A stretch of DNA of 64,000 bases from Aquilaria yunnanensis (Eukaryota; Streptophyta; Magnoliopsida; Malvales; Thymelaeaceae). Positions within the stretch are counted from its first letter, which is position 1; every line of letters begins with the position of its first letter. The notes under the pieces are model-generated. The model was not told the DNA's origin. It worked only from the letters and a program-made list of their open reading frames with translations, and did not search any database. The translations under genes and the position numbers were made by a program. Location of the stretch: the NCBI GenBank assembly GCA_039654915.1, contig CM077600.1:39726492-39790491 (forward strand). The letters are read 5' to 3'. Below, piece after piece: positions 10,967 through 23,755 of this stretch.

Positions 10967-12638
10967 ATGGCGCTGAAGTTCCTGAACAAGAAGGGATGGC
11001 ACACGGGGAGCTTGAGGAACGTTGAGAACGTCTGGAAAGCTGAGCAGAAGCATGAAGCGGAGCAGAAGAAATTGGAAGAGCTCCGCAAACAGATCCAGGA
11101 GGAGAGAGAGCGATCTGAGTTCCGTCTTCTCCAGGAGCAGGCCGGTCTTGTCCCGTACGTGAAATTCCGCCTTTCTCTTCAATTATTTGGCTAGGTTTGC
11201 TTGCTTAGGGTTAGGGTTTCACTTGTATCATGTGTCTCTGAATCTGCAGGAGGCAAGAGAGGTTGGACTTTCTCTACGATTCGGGACTTGCCGTCGGGAA
11301 GGGGTCTTCTGATGCTGGTGGAGGTGGAGGCGCAGGATTTAAGGCTTTGGAAGAAGCCCTCCCGTTGTCCAAGCCCAAGACCACCGGCGATGCATCGTCC
11401 TCCGCCCCCGGTGCTCTTTTCGAGGACAAGCCTCACTCCGCCAATGACGCTTGGCGCAAGCTCCACTCCGATCCCCTGCTTCTGATTCGCCAGCGCGAGC
11501 AAGAAGCTCTTGCTCGCGTCCGCAACAATCCAGTCCAGATGTCTCTCATTCGGAAATCGGTATTACCCTTATTTCTTCCTCAGTAGCGATGTTGCTCTTA
11601 GTTGATTACCGAATATTTATCTCTTAGTTGCTGCTTTATTTTCAAGGATAAAGTTTAGAAATTTCTACAGCTTGCTGATTCCCTTCGTTACATGCATTTG
11701 AAAAGAGTGCTGCTTATTGTTCTGTTTTAAGTTTAATGGCCATTACTTACCATTACTATGTGTGTTCTTAACAGGTGGAAGGGAAGAAGCAAAAGGAGAA
11801 GGCCAAATCTCGTGACAAGAACGAGAAGAGGGACAAGGGGCGCCTCAAGAAGCACCTGCATGATGATTCAAAGCCGCAGAACCATGAACAATCTGATTCT
11901 GAACATGATATTGGTAGGGATGATAGAAAAAATGAGGATCATAAGGGTTTAGATTACGAGAGGCGGAACCATAGGTCAAGACCTGAAGATGATATCAGTA
12001 GGGCTGATAGAAAAAACAAGGACCATAAGGGTGTAGATTATGAGAGGCGTGACCATAGGTCAAGGCCAGATTCTGATGATGAGTCCTGTCAAAGAGACAG
12101 TTGGAGGAGGAAACGACGAGAGAAGGAATATCAGAATGGTGGTACCAATGCTTTCAGAGATGATTACAAGTCTAAGCATAGAAGACATTCTCCTGAAGGC
12201 GATATGAGGTCAAAGGGCAGAAGGCGTTCTCCTGAAGGTCAAGTTTCTTTGGCTGTGGTCGAAAACAAAGGTGAACATAGAAGGGTGGGGGAATCATCTA
12301 TGATGGTGAGACAACAAGTATCATCGCAGCACAGACACAGGGGACCAGCACCAAAGCTGTCTGAAGAGGAGCGAGCTGCAAGGCTGCGTGAAATGCAAGA
12401 AGATGCTGACCTGCACGAAGAGCAAAGGTGGAGCCGGTTGAAGAAGGCTGATGAGAAGGATGCACGCGAAGCTGCACAATCCAGTAATTCTGGTGGCAGA
12501 AATTTCTTGGATGCTGCGCACAGAAGTGTATATGGTGCCGAGAAGGGTGGTAGTTCAACTATAGAAGAAAGTGTACGTCGCCGCAGTCATTACTCTCAAG
12601 GGAAGTATGCAGATGAAGGAAATGCCTTTAGACGCTGA
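10967..12638 (+). CDS. CWC25: Pre-mRNA-splicing factor CWC25 homologue
   Basis: There are three exons: 10967-11154, 11250-11559 and 11775-12638. Introns are GT-AG with phase preserved, giving 453 residues. The first junction restores P-R-Q-E-R-L-DFLYDSGL. The N-terminus MALKFLNKKGWHTGSLRNVE leads into a charged helix: this is the Cir_N domain (about residues 10-46) followed by coiled coil to about 62. DAWRKLHSDPLLLIRQREQ is the conserved middle block. Exon 3 encodes a Lys/Arg/Asp/Ser-rich tail, as in metazoan CWC25. In yeast, Cwc25 joins the activated spliceosome and promotes step-one branching; nuclear action is inferred. An 84-bp in-frame duplication (about 11922-12089) repeats a DYERR..HRSRP unit. 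Confidence 0.92.
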
Positions 12639-13407
12639 TGCTTGATGGTATGTGAGCTTTCCTGTATTCTCATTGTTCGAGACTTCGAGTAACATTTGCG
12701 GTTATTAATTTCTGTGATGGCGATTATGTACAATAACAAGCCAGTCATTTATTTATAAATTATACATTAGTGTTTGTCAGGCCGTCTCCTCGAAGGTTTA
12801 AGGTGGCCATCTCCATCTACTTGAGGTCAAGATGTTACCATCAATATCCGAAGGTTGAACCATCAAAATAGTAAATACTGCTGAAAAGGTTTGCGTTTCA
12901 TGCCTTCATTAGTTCATTAACGTATGGAGATCGACTTGACGCCCGAGGAGCTGCGGTCGCACGTCCTTGGCTAATCAACTTGACGTGCTAGGAACTGCAA
13001 TTAAGATTTTTGTTCCCAACTCTGTTTTGCAACATCGTAGTGGTGTGGTTTTCCAGCCAGTATGTACAGCGCGTCGTGGGCACCCCTTTAAAAAATACAA
13101 AAACAGAGAAGCCAGAGGAGCCAGGCCGTAACCAGCATCGACTAGTTTAGGGAAGGGTTACGACATGTGACAGTAGGCAGCATCTTTGACAATCAACTTT
13201 CCCATTCAGATTATTTCCTAGCTAGACTTGGGTAAAGTAGGATCGGACTTGGACCGGTATAACTAAACAGCTTTACTTCAACCTAAGTATCTCCGACATC
13301 TGTCACTAACATCATTTTCTCTTCCAATTAGACATCTGCAGAAACACATTAAATAGCACAAATGAAACAAAAAAAAAGCAGGATATATAATGCCACAGCT
13401 CGTAGAA
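12639..13407. other. Convergent 3' ends of CWC25 (+) and PHL7 (-)
   Basis: About 770 bp between two facing stop codons. It should contain both 3'UTRs. A GTATGT just after the CWC25 stop could start a UTR intron. No other gene was seen. Confidence 0.5.
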
Positions 13408-15875
13408 TTACAGATCATTTCTTGAAACCTTCTCTAGTTGATCTTGATTCCCAGCGGGAAGGTCAGAAGGATTGTAACGCTCTCTGGTCATGAAAGCAGG
13501 GTGCGATTCCTGGAATGAGCTTATGCTAGACTCTAGTATCTGATGTGGTAACACAGTCTCTGGGTTGGTAAATGCCGCACCCATGCCAATCCTTTGCTTC
13601 TTCATTGACCTCTCTCCTGCTCTAGGGCTGCTAGTAGGTGAGACACCATCACACCCAGAATCTGGAGTCAGTGGCTCGTGGTGAGAAGAGAAAGACTTGT
13701 CAACTGAGAGGCTCTTTGCATGGCAAAGCTCCTTCCTGGCCTTATCCTGAAGGGGACCTTCTGAAGTGGGTGCAGGAGTTGGAGGGTCAGTTTTCTTATC
13801 TGATTCTGGACCATTATCCCCGGATGCTGCGCCTGAGGCAGCTGAGCCTGGGGCTTCAGCAAGAACATCACTCAGACGTTGTTGCTCTTCAATTATCTTC
13901 TTTAAATACTTCCCTTGAGCCTCTATCCGCAATTGTAGCTGTCTCTGGACCTGTAGTACTTAAAAAAGGTACAAATTTGCTAGTTTAGGAAGAAATCAGA
14001 AAAGATATTTCACTATGCTCAACTGTTTTAAGTTATTAGAAAGTGTTAAGGACACCAAAGATGCACGTTTTCCTCCACAGGGTTGTATTTAAAATGGTTT
14101 CAAAGCTGGGCTTTAAAAAAAAAAAACATTTACGGAAAAACGCGGACCAGCTATGGTCCAAAAATCCACTGAAAGGAATAAAATAACAGCAAATGACTAG
14201 GCTAGCCAATCTTGCGAACTTAATCCTAATAAATCACAAGACAAGTGTAAACAAGATAACATGCCTCCAACTGCTCATGCAGCCGCTTTTGCACCTCCAT
14301 TTGCAACTTAAGTGCCTCAGTAATTTGCATCCCACTGCAAGAAGACAAGACATGTCAGCCTTGACCATCTATTTTCTTATATCAAATTCAAGCGACATAC
14401 TAAGACAAAAGATCTGATTTTACATCCATACACACTAAAAAACACAGATAGTTTTACTTACGATGAGCCATCCAAATTTGAAAGCATGTCTCCACTTTCT
14501 TTCTTGTCAGTTTTTTTGCCTGTTAAAAAAATACTCTCATGAGGAAAAATATTACAGTATGATACATGTGACAATAAACCAAATTAGAACCAGATGTACA
14601 TACCATCAGATGAAGAGTCAGGAAGGTATTTCGCCAAACGATATTTCTGCACATAATTCAAAGGCATGTTAAAGGAAGCTAGAAAAGAAGAAATGTTTAT
14701 ACATAAGATCATCATCATCATCACCAAACACCACACCCTAATCCAAATTAGATTGGGTTAGTAGCAAGGAATTCAGAATGTCAGTTTATTGTTAAAAGCC
14801 ATACAGGTATTATGAATCTGTACAAAGAACCAAGTAGCAAGGTCTTAATACCTCTTCCTGGATTCCCTCACCAGCACAACCCTCTAATGAGGGAATGGAA
14901 GAAAAACTATACCCATAACTAAAATCCTCAACGCTCTATCAGTCGAAGAAAAATGAAATCATGATAAACAAATTGTTTTAACTCGGCGAAAACAGTGTGT
15001 ACCTGTAAGTGGCTCTTGACATGATATATTGTCAAACCTTGCACCCCCATAACTCTAAGAACACCTTTTGGAGTAGCCCCTACAAAAAGAGCCAACAAAG
15101 GGTTGAAAAGTGTTCAAGATAATGTAATTTCAAATCCTTGCACTTCCATGCATGAAAACAAAAGGTCCAGCAATTTTCACTCTATTCATCAGTGGCAGTC
15201 ACCATACAAATCAGAGATGAATGTTAAATCATTGACTAAAGATAGAAAGTCAACTTTTGAAACAGTTAGGAGCAAACAGTATAAAGAATTTTTTTTCAAG
15301 TACAAAACACCCTTATATGCCTATACATAAATACACATGTCTGAAGTGTACCACATATTCGGCTTCTACAAAATTTGACAGCTATAACCTAGCTGGCACA
15401 AGCTGACAGGCATATATATCAGCAAAAGATGTCTGAAGTACCATATATTCATCCATGTCTACTAAATTTGACACTCCCAACACCATCAACCATATCACTA
15501 GACGAATAAAGGCTTACAACAGTATGGAGAAACCAGAGACTTTGTTACTGAATATCAGGATGTAATGAATGAAGACATGGAGATATTTTATAGCTGAATA
15601 AAAAAAAATCAGAAGAAAATCAGAGAGAGCAAATGACCAGGCAAATTATGAGGATACTCACGATCTGGCCCTCCAAGTTGGGCAACAGCATCCACAAAAC
15701 GTTCATGGAGTTCATGCGTCCAACGCAATCTTTGCTTCGATGCAAGATTATTGTTGGCACTGTTTCCTCCACTTAATGGTTCCATGGGGCTTGTGCTGAG
15801 CTCCAGGTGCTGACCATGAGGTAAGGAGTTGTTGCGGACTAAACTTGGACTAGAAACATTCTTTGGCTGATACAT
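13408..15875 (-). CDS. PHL7: MYB-CC (GARP) transcription factor, PHL7 orthologue
   Basis: Coding exons in order of translation: 15662-15875, 15003-15079, 14604-14646, 14462-14519, 14265-14334, 13408-13950. All junctions are in phase, giving 334 residues. The SHAQKYF-class MYB domain spans about residues 47-104 (RLRWTHELHERFVDAVAQLG, then SHLQKYR at 94-100). The MYB-CC coiled coil with LHEQLE at 149-154 runs to about 181. The C-terminus has PLTPDSGCD and ends EKVSRNDL, matching remembered Arabidopsis PHL7 across its length. It is a nuclear DNA-binding regulator of the PHR1 family; PHR1 itself controls phosphate starvation, but PHL7's role is not assumed to be the same. The intron after 14265 begins GC rather than GT. 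A 5'UTR intron (15894-17624) precedes the start. Confidence 0.93.
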
Positions 15876-17900
15876 TTTTCAATTTTCACTCACCTACAAG
15901 TCCATATAAAGGTTTATTAGAGACGCTAATATCCTAAACCAATGCATATGATTCACTAAAGGCATGTAAAGGCATATAGCTTGCAATTACAGATAAGAAG
16001 AACTGAAAGCTACACAAACGGAATATTAGAGAATAACTATTAGCAATATGCCTTGAGTAGTTTGGTGCGTCTCAAACTCCCTATTTTCAAATTAACTAAT
16101 TACTATTAATCTAGTCTCGCATCACCAAAATGCTAGAAAAAAAATTAAAATAAAATAAAATTAAAGATGAATAAGGACTTCCAAAAATTTGTTAATAATG
16201 TAGTATGTACACATATGCATCGCAGCCTTGAGCATTACTTTAACACTTGCACATGGTGACTACATCTTCTGTAAGTCTCAATGGGCCACATGACCTCACG
16301 TCATCCATTCTCTACTGAAAATCCATCATAACTTAAACGACTGCAGTCATCACCACAATTTACCATTTTGAGAATTCCCTTTTCTTTTTTAGCCATGCCT
16401 AGTTAGCCCCGGATGTAAATCCTGCAGTCATCATATTATAGCACCATGCTGACAAAAAAAAAAAATCACATCACAGCACCTCCCAGAAACCAGCCTAATA
16501 ATGCTACACTTTAACTAATTACCCAGGCCCTTCTCTTTTATTCCTTTTCTTATCAGAAATGTGGTGATAATACGAGGGGGACCATACAGGAATACAAGTT
16601 AATCTTTTCTCACTGGATCAACATGACTTCTTTTCTTGCAAGTTATAATTTTCAAAAGCAAAGATCTGGTAAAGTAAAAAGGAAAAAAAATAATTTTCTT
16701 TCATTCATCTTCCAAAATTGTGAGAGCTTCATACACAAATCCCAGACCAAAAAAATTCAACAAGTGATTTTCTACCAAGCAACATCATCACTCATCCTCA
16801 GGGAAACTAAATACATGCTTAATTGAGAAGAGTAAAATTATACCTTAGGTTTACTGCAATACCAACTACGTAAGATTACCTAATGCAACTAGCAACGTTC
16901 TCATAAATCATATTTCAGAACAAAAGCAAAGCTTTACAACAAGACTCAAAACTCAAACGGGAAATTAACTAAGAAAATCAATGAAAGAAAGAGATAAACA
17001 ACAGGATTACAAGTCATCGAAATTTATTTTGAAACTCGAACTCTTCCGGAAACAAAGACCATACTTTAATATGGTACAAACGTTACAGAGTGGAAGCAAA
17101 TATAGAGGTCCATTAAAACCTAGAAACTTGAGGAAAGGACACTACAATCTTAAAAAAGCGAAATGAGATGGGCACAGATTCATTTCCCGAACTCTGCAAT
17201 GATATTACAGCTACGGAAAGAAAATGATTGCAAGAGTTTTAGCAAAAGCCAGCAACAAACGATAAGACATCTTCGTTTAGAGCACTAAAATGAAAATTTG
17301 AACTCTGGTCCATCCCTTCTCCCACTAATACACTAGAGCTATGTTCGACATATGAGCCCACCTCATAAACTACAACGTAAAATATATCAGACTGGCAAAG
17401 GACCAATAAGAGAAAGTCAAAACACTGAATCACAAGCTATAGCTCAAAAGTTTCTAACGTTGAACGCCTAGGGTTATGCTGAATCACGAGAAAACAAGAT
17501 GGAAAGCTGAAAGAAGAGGAATCGCGGGAAGGCGGAAGCTGAGGCAGAATAATGGAATTAATTAGGGAAAACGAAAAGTAGGTCAGAAACAATTAAATTG
17601 ACGAAGAAAACGAAGGGAACTTACCCAGAGAGATCTGGAACCATCCCTTGTTCGAACTTGGGAAAACGATGAAGCTGTTGGTCAAGGAGGGAATGTTTGG
17701 AGGGGAGGAAAGTGAAAATGGAGGAATCTTCTTCCGTCTGAGAAAAAAAGGCAGAGCTCGAAAGAAAACAATTTTAAGAAGAAAGACTTTGACCGGCACC
17801 AGAGCCAAGCCTCTGGCTCTCTGGGCTCTGGCTAGTGGCTATGGCATTGGCACCACCCACTTCGAGTCCGAGCCCGATCGCAAGAGAAAATGGGAGCTCC
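15876..17900 (-). other. 5'UTR, long leader intron and promoter side of the PHL7 gene
   Basis: On the minus strand an acceptor ends at 15894, 18 bases of leader precede the ATG, and a good GTAAGT donor lies at 17624-17619. This implies a 1731-bp intron and a leader exon upstream of 17625. The intron is AT-rich with no coding potential. The splice sites are read from sequence; the leader exon's 5' end is unknown. Confidence 0.5.
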
Positions 17901-18037
17901 TGAGCTGAGACTGCCCCGAAACCCGATTTTATTTCGTTACTTTAGGCCTTTTACTTTATCCACGTTTCGAAAATTTCCCCTCATCTTGTAATTTCCACAT
18001 TCTAACCGCTTCTTGGACCTCTTGGTTGCGCTTGTCA

Positions 18038-19312
18038 TTAAATTATCGACCTAAAACTTTTTTATCCCCTAAACTTTGTCAGCTCAGACCTTTTGCCTCT
18101 TAAACTTTGAGCACTCAAAATTTATAAATCGGTACTTTTTACCCCTTCGTCTAAAGGTGCGCAATCAGTTTTGCCGATTCTAACTAAAATCAAATAATTG
18201 AATTTATTCGGTTTTATGTACTAATAACCAAATATAATAAATTATAAGAGAAAACTGAAATAACAAAAAAAATATTTGGTTATTTGGCTTTCAATCAAAA
18301 TAATCAAATTTTATGCATACATATTACAAATCTCAAGTATCCATCACATATTCCAATCTAAACACACATTCTAATCACATAACAAACATCTATAATTCAT
18401 TTTAAATCCAAACAACACATTCATATATATAACAAACATTCATCACATACGTAATCCTTTCCAAATCTCAAATATAAATACTAGTAAAGTAAAAATTTGA
18501 TTATTTCAATTAAGCAAACCAAAAACCAAACCGAAATCATACCTAAATATGGTAACTGAAAATCAAAAAAATTTCCGATTATTCTATTATTTTGGATATA
18601 ATTGAAATTTTGCTCATCCCTACCTTCATCCCACTTCAATGAAATAGAAATGACTATTTGGGTTATATGAGAACCAAAACGAAGATTAAAAAAATGATAA
18701 ATGACTAACTAATCATTTACTTCACATAAAGCCCTAATTCTATCATTTTGAACATAAAATAAAAGGGCATCCTCATAATTACATCAATTTTATTAACCAT
18801 AGATCTATAACTTAAAGAAAATTAATTTAAGTCATTTTACTCCCTGAAGAGAATAACAATAAATCATAGCATTGTCCTTTTTTTTTTTTTTGTTTATTTC
18901 ACAGCCGGTTTTGGGTTATATTAGACCTTGAAGAACCTATTTAATTGATATTCATCATGAAGAACCCGTTTAATTAGTGTTTATCATGAAAGATATTTTT
19001 AGGACAATGATTAGAGTTCAGAAAATCATGACTATTCTGTTTGAAACAAGAAATCCCTTTTATTTTTTTGTTTAAAATGGCAGAACTCTAGTTTTATGTG
19101 GGGAAATGGTTAGTTGGCCCTTCATTTTTTTTATCTTCATTTTAGTCCTCATATAACCCAAAGATCCATTTCTTTTTTATTTGAGTAGGGCAAGGGTAAA
19201 AATATCAATTTGTAAAATTTGAAGGGTGAGTGATTTAAAGTCACAGTTTAGGATAAAAAGGTCTAAAGTGGAAAAGTTTAGGGGTAAAAATGACTTTAGC
19301 CCTTAAATTATC
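18038..19312. mobile_element. MULE-like element with a nested hAT-like insertion
   Basis: A 10-bp direct repeat TTAAATTATC (18038-18047 and 19303-19312) flanks 1255 bp. The ends are imperfect inverted repeats: left GACCTAAAAC...ATCCCCTAAAC; right, reverse-complemented, GGGCTAAAGT...ACCCCTAAAC. The pattern extends about 110 bp and resembles the tips of the atpD-carrying MULE, so they may be one family. The middle is interrupted by the element at 18152-18622. No transposase was found. Confidence 0.65.
18144..18630. mobile_element. Short hAT-like MITE nested in a MULE
   Basis: The near-identical 8-mers CCTTCGTC (18144-18151) and CCTTCATC (18623-18630) flank a 471-bp AT-rich body. It starts TAAAGGTGCGCAA and ends TTGCTCATCCCTA, an imperfect TAGGGATGAGCAA-type TIR. 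It lies wholly within the 18048-19302 element and is therefore the younger insertion. Confidence 0.5.
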
Positions 19313-20567
19313 ACTAAATTAATTCACAAAACAATGACCTTGTAGAGACCGGCTTCGGACGGAATCTGCCAAGACATATTCCGTCTTTAATTTTCCTGCT
19401 AATTTGGTTTTTATGTTGATGTTGTTATTCAAAAAGCATCTTTTTGTCCCTGGAATTTGCATCGGTTCTTTTTCTCTAATTTCCGGCGCTGTTGGAATCC
19501 TTTTTTTCGGGAAGATTTGCATATATTACTAATAATGGATAAGAACTGATTATTGATAGTTTACATAGGGAATTTGAGAATTAATTAATTGCCTATTTAG
19601 AAACAAATTTCATGATTAACGTTTGTAGTTTAGATAATTTATTTAATTAATGGTAAAGATGAAACCACTAAAACTAAGAACTAAAAATTACTATTAGGCA
19701 TCTGTTTTAAAACTCTAACATTGATCTCTGACATTAATAGTAAACAGAGCCTAACCTAAGTCTGTGTTTCCTCCACTTTCATTAATAATTAATGAACAAG
19801 ATTGCTATTATTAGTGTGTGTTTATGTGCATTGATTTGGCATGCCTGCAAAGCAATTTCCCTGGACCAATCCATAGAAGAAGCCGCCTCGAGCTCGATAG
19901 GGACTGCATATGCATCCAGTCGGCCGGTGCAGGTCGGCTCGAAATATCTACTATGAATTAATTTCTTATGCTGTTTGGGTAATTACAAAATCCATCAATT
20001 CAAAAACTTGCAAGGTGACCTAGAACCCTAGAACAAGGTATTATTATCCATGATATTAAAATGCCAAATGATTCCTTCTTGAGACAGGAAAAGTGATAAC
20101 ACTAGTGTCAATATCCTCATTTTGTCATATAACCAAGGGACATCTGTTTTCCTATGAAATTTTCTTAGTATTTAGTACATCATCATCGACATCATTCAAC
20201 TTAACGCTAAAGAACAAATGCCCACCAGCATACTCCTGAAACAAGGGCTCTTTTCAATGAGAACCTGTCCAGGGTTGATTTCTAACAAAAGTCGAGAGAC
20301 AAGAGTTATGAGTTTTCCCACTGCTTGGACATATGAATTCTAAAGTAACCCGACATCGTTTGACTACATATTCTTCCTATGCCAACCATTTCCGGCACAT
20401 GAATACATCCAGCTATTTTTACACTTGAATCAAAATGGGTCTACGAACTTGATTAATAACATGGGGCATGTATCGCAAGCTTGCCTTGGTTCACCCCGGA
20501 ATGAAATGCATCAGGTTATAATTAGATGCAAATTCAGTAGAATAAACATTGCCCTAGGACTTGACGC
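19313..20567. other. Intergenic DNA and probable 3'UTR of the second MYB-CC gene
   Basis: 19313-20000 is AT-rich with no gene seen. 20200-20567 has more balanced composition and lies just past the stop of the minus-strand MYB-CC gene, so it is likely 3'UTR. Confidence 0.4.
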
Positions 20568-22249
20568 CTACATTACATACCTAGAAACGTCATTGGGATT
20601 CATTCTTGCTTTGCCCCATAATAACGATGCTGCTTCCGTTCCTAAGTTCGGCACCTTTTTCCTCCCTTGAACAAGCGATGCTTCCATACTGCGACCTGCA
20701 GGACTCTCATGAGAAGTTAAGCAGCTGTCGGTAGAGCAATCAGCTCTCTGAGCATGCAGGCTTGGCAACATATCCCTCTCTTGTCTAGGAGCATTGGCTA
20801 TATGAACTGCTTGCGAGTAGAAGCCAAGAGGATCACCTCTTGGCATCTTGCTCCCAGATGCTGGGCTTCTCCGATTGCCCCCTTCGATAACTGTATCAAC
20901 TCCAAGAACCTGATCAGCAAGCATTATACATGTCCTCTCAAGCATAGCCATGTATCTCCTTTCTGCATCTTGCCGAATCTGTAAATGCTTTTCAGCCTGT
21001 ATAAGATGTTAGTTTAGCTAGCAGGACTATTGCTTGTAAGACTGCCAAGGGCTTTTTTTAATTTTTCTTCCTGTAGAGTCTCTCAGAATTTGAAGCTCAC
21101 TTTGAGTGCAGCACAACCATCATACAGTGGATGGTAGCATGATGTAGAAGTGAAAATATGATTTCAGTCCTACTCTATCTATGTGACCAGCCTCAGGATA
21201 CGGAAACAGAAGTTTAAATGATAGACCAAGTAAAAGCAATACCTCGACTTGCAAATGTAATTTGCTCTGCATTTCCATTTGTGCTCTTAATGCCTCCTTA
21301 ACCTCATAACCCCTAAACATGACATCAATTTCCTTAGGGAACTAGTTTACACATTAAAAAAAAAAAGGTGAAAAATGAAGGGGACTAGAATCACGTAATG
21401 TGAAATAGAAAGTAAAGAAATTCGTACTCATTTGTATCTGAAGCTTGTGGAGAAACATTGTTGGTTCCCAGGCTTTCGAAAGGATAAGAAGCTGGAACTC
21501 CGATTAAAAGATGAAGAGTCACAATCTTTTCAGTTATAATAGTTATCCTAATAGACATTAAATAAGAGACAGCAGCTCAACAATACTTCCTCTGGCTTGT
21601 CGGCTAGGATAGTTTCCAGATGTTGTTTATACTACAAATACCAGAAAAGAAACAATCAAACGCTCATAACAGGACCTACCATCTCTTGAACCATCGCCCA
21701 TCTCCTTCCCAGTCGCAGGCTGCCTACCAAGTCTGTATTTCTACCATACAATAAGAGGTAATTCAGGTTAATATTTTTCCAAAGGGGAATTCCATCTAAC
21801 ACAAAGATGAAGTTCTTTGTCACCAAAAGAGGGAGCAAGCAAGCAAGGGACAGAGATGAATAAAGCTAGAATGTTCTTTGCAACAATATATAGGTGAAAC
21901 AAATAAGGCTCAAACCTGAAGATGACTCTTCAAATGGAAAAGAGTTAGCCCTTTCACATTCATCATCCGCATGATGGCCTTTGGTGTAGCCTCTGTAATC
22001 ATTGTAGTTGTCAGAATAATATTTAACAGAATAAATGCTGACAATGAATTACTAAATCATTTTCTGCAATATAGACTCTTCCTCAAAAGTTCATGTCTGT
22101 AGTTCTCATCCATTAAACTCAACTAAATAGTCAACATATAAGACAATGCGACAGGTAGTTTTTTCTTTCTTTCTTTTTTTAAAAAAAGAAAGAGAAATCT
22201 TACCTTCCAAGACTTCAAGAGCCATGTACCAGGCAATTAAATCTCATTA

Positions 22250-22285
<36 letters not shown>

Positions 22286-23580
22286 ATAGTGAAATCCCCC
22301 CCCCCCCCTAAAAAAAAAACTTATTCACTTATTTTGTTGTCATTTCCTAATGCAACTTGATTGGTTGCATAAAACATCAGCATTGATCGGTATAACAGCC
22401 CTCTCTCCTAAACAAATGCCTTCCATCAGATATTGACGTATTAACATTTACAGCAGAAAAGATAAAATGGTTTTTTATCAGCAAATGCCTTCATCAGTAA
22501 TGGACTTAAAACAATTGCTAAATCCAAGGTAATTGCAACTTGAATACTCAAAGCCAAAGAACAAGGAAGTTGGTGAAAGAGTTCTCGTAAGTCGGTTTGA
22601 CTGTTCATTGTTATCAACGTGGCATTGATAAGTAGGTGGTATGGGGATTGGACACTGACCCTTCAAATACAAAGGGAAACAGGAAATGCTACAAAATTCA
22701 ACTGTACTATTTTAGACATGGGCACAAATCCAAGTCAACGGACATAGAATTCGCAAAGAAATGATGATGGAGATGTGAGTTCTGCAAATAGCAGCTAAAC
22801 TTCAACAAGACAGATGATGAGGAGATGATGATGTTGAAGATACATTTGTCTCGTCAATTTCTAACCAACTCCTTTTAAAACTATCAAGGCAGCAGGGTTT
22901 CCAAAGAATATCCTTCTAACGTAGGATTTGTGCTATTACAAAGTTACGAATTGGTCAAACGATCCAGAAATTCCAGGGACAGTGGTTGTGGCCGAGTACT
23001 TCATAATGGTATTGCCCCTATATTGCACGCATTTACTTCTGTATTAGTTCCGTAGCAAGATTAGCTCCAGAAGAAACTAGCCAGAAACCGCAAAACTAAG
23101 ACCCAACTCCTAGGATAAATGGGCTGGAATCTGAGCTGCAAGCTGAGTGACCAAGGTTTGACCTAGTTCCTTCCAGCTATAAGAAAACGAGACAGGTAAT
23201 TGTCCTGTATGTTGAAACATCCTCAATAAAGCCTGAGACTAGCAGGATTCAAATTTGGGGCAATTCGTGATGCATTTCCCTATATCCAAGCAGAAAACCC
23301 AAGAAAATCAACTTAAAGAGCAAGGGAAGCAGCAAAAGGCGTGAACATAAATTTCTTCGGACTGCATTCAGTAACAAGCATGACATGGACTATGAACAAG
23401 CAGCCCACAAAGGAAAAGGAAAATACTGTTAGGGCCGCCGAGCTGAGTGACGGCGTCGACGAATCGGTCGTGGAGGTCGGCGGTCCACCGGAGGCGTGGC
23501 TTGGGATCCGAAGTCAACACAAGGCATGTGTCTCCACGGTGGTGGTTGTGAAGCTTCTCTTCCTGCGGGTAAAACTCCAT
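20568..23580 (-). CDS. Second MYB-CC (GARP) transcription factor, PHL11/IPN2-like
   Basis: Exons in order of translation: 23427-23580, 21916-21992, 21680-21740, 21428-21491, 21243-21312, 20568-20996. Introns are GT-AG and in phase, giving 284 residues. ATG 23580 gives MEFYPQEEKL; the longer in-frame extension begins only with TTG. The MYB domain (residues 26-85) reads DPKPRLRWTADLHDRFVDAV and has SHLQKYRLG at 74-82. The coiled coil begins near 120 (GYEVKEALRAQMEMQ) with LHLQVE where relatives have LHEQLE, then departs from family sequence (DAERRYMAMLERT). Intron 1 is 1434 bp and holds a GA microsatellite and a C13 run. The DNA-binding role is secure; the exact orthologue is not. A GTATGT at the TAG stop could allow an alternative 3' end. 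Confidence 0.88.
22251..22308. repeat. (GA)n microsatellite and C13 run inside a MYB-CC intron
   Basis: GA dinucleotides run from 22251 to 22284; thirteen C residues occupy 22296-22308. Both are in intron 1 of the minus-strand MYB-CC gene. Confidence 0.95.
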
Positions 23581-23755
23581 TGCCTCCTCTCCTCGATGTC
23601 TTCCGTCTCCCAGCTCCGAACCCAGGAAGGGAGGAGCCCAGCGGAGTTGAGTTGACAAAATAAAAGCTTTACCTTATGCCATTGCCAAAAATTCTCATTG
23701 GTCAATGGCTGGCGTTAAACATTTTTGTTATTTTGTCCATTTTCATGCTCGTTTT

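Noticed and set aside
17648..17908. 86-codon plus-strand frame
   Set aside because: It lies opposite the inferred leader exon of the PHL7 gene and has no recognisable family.
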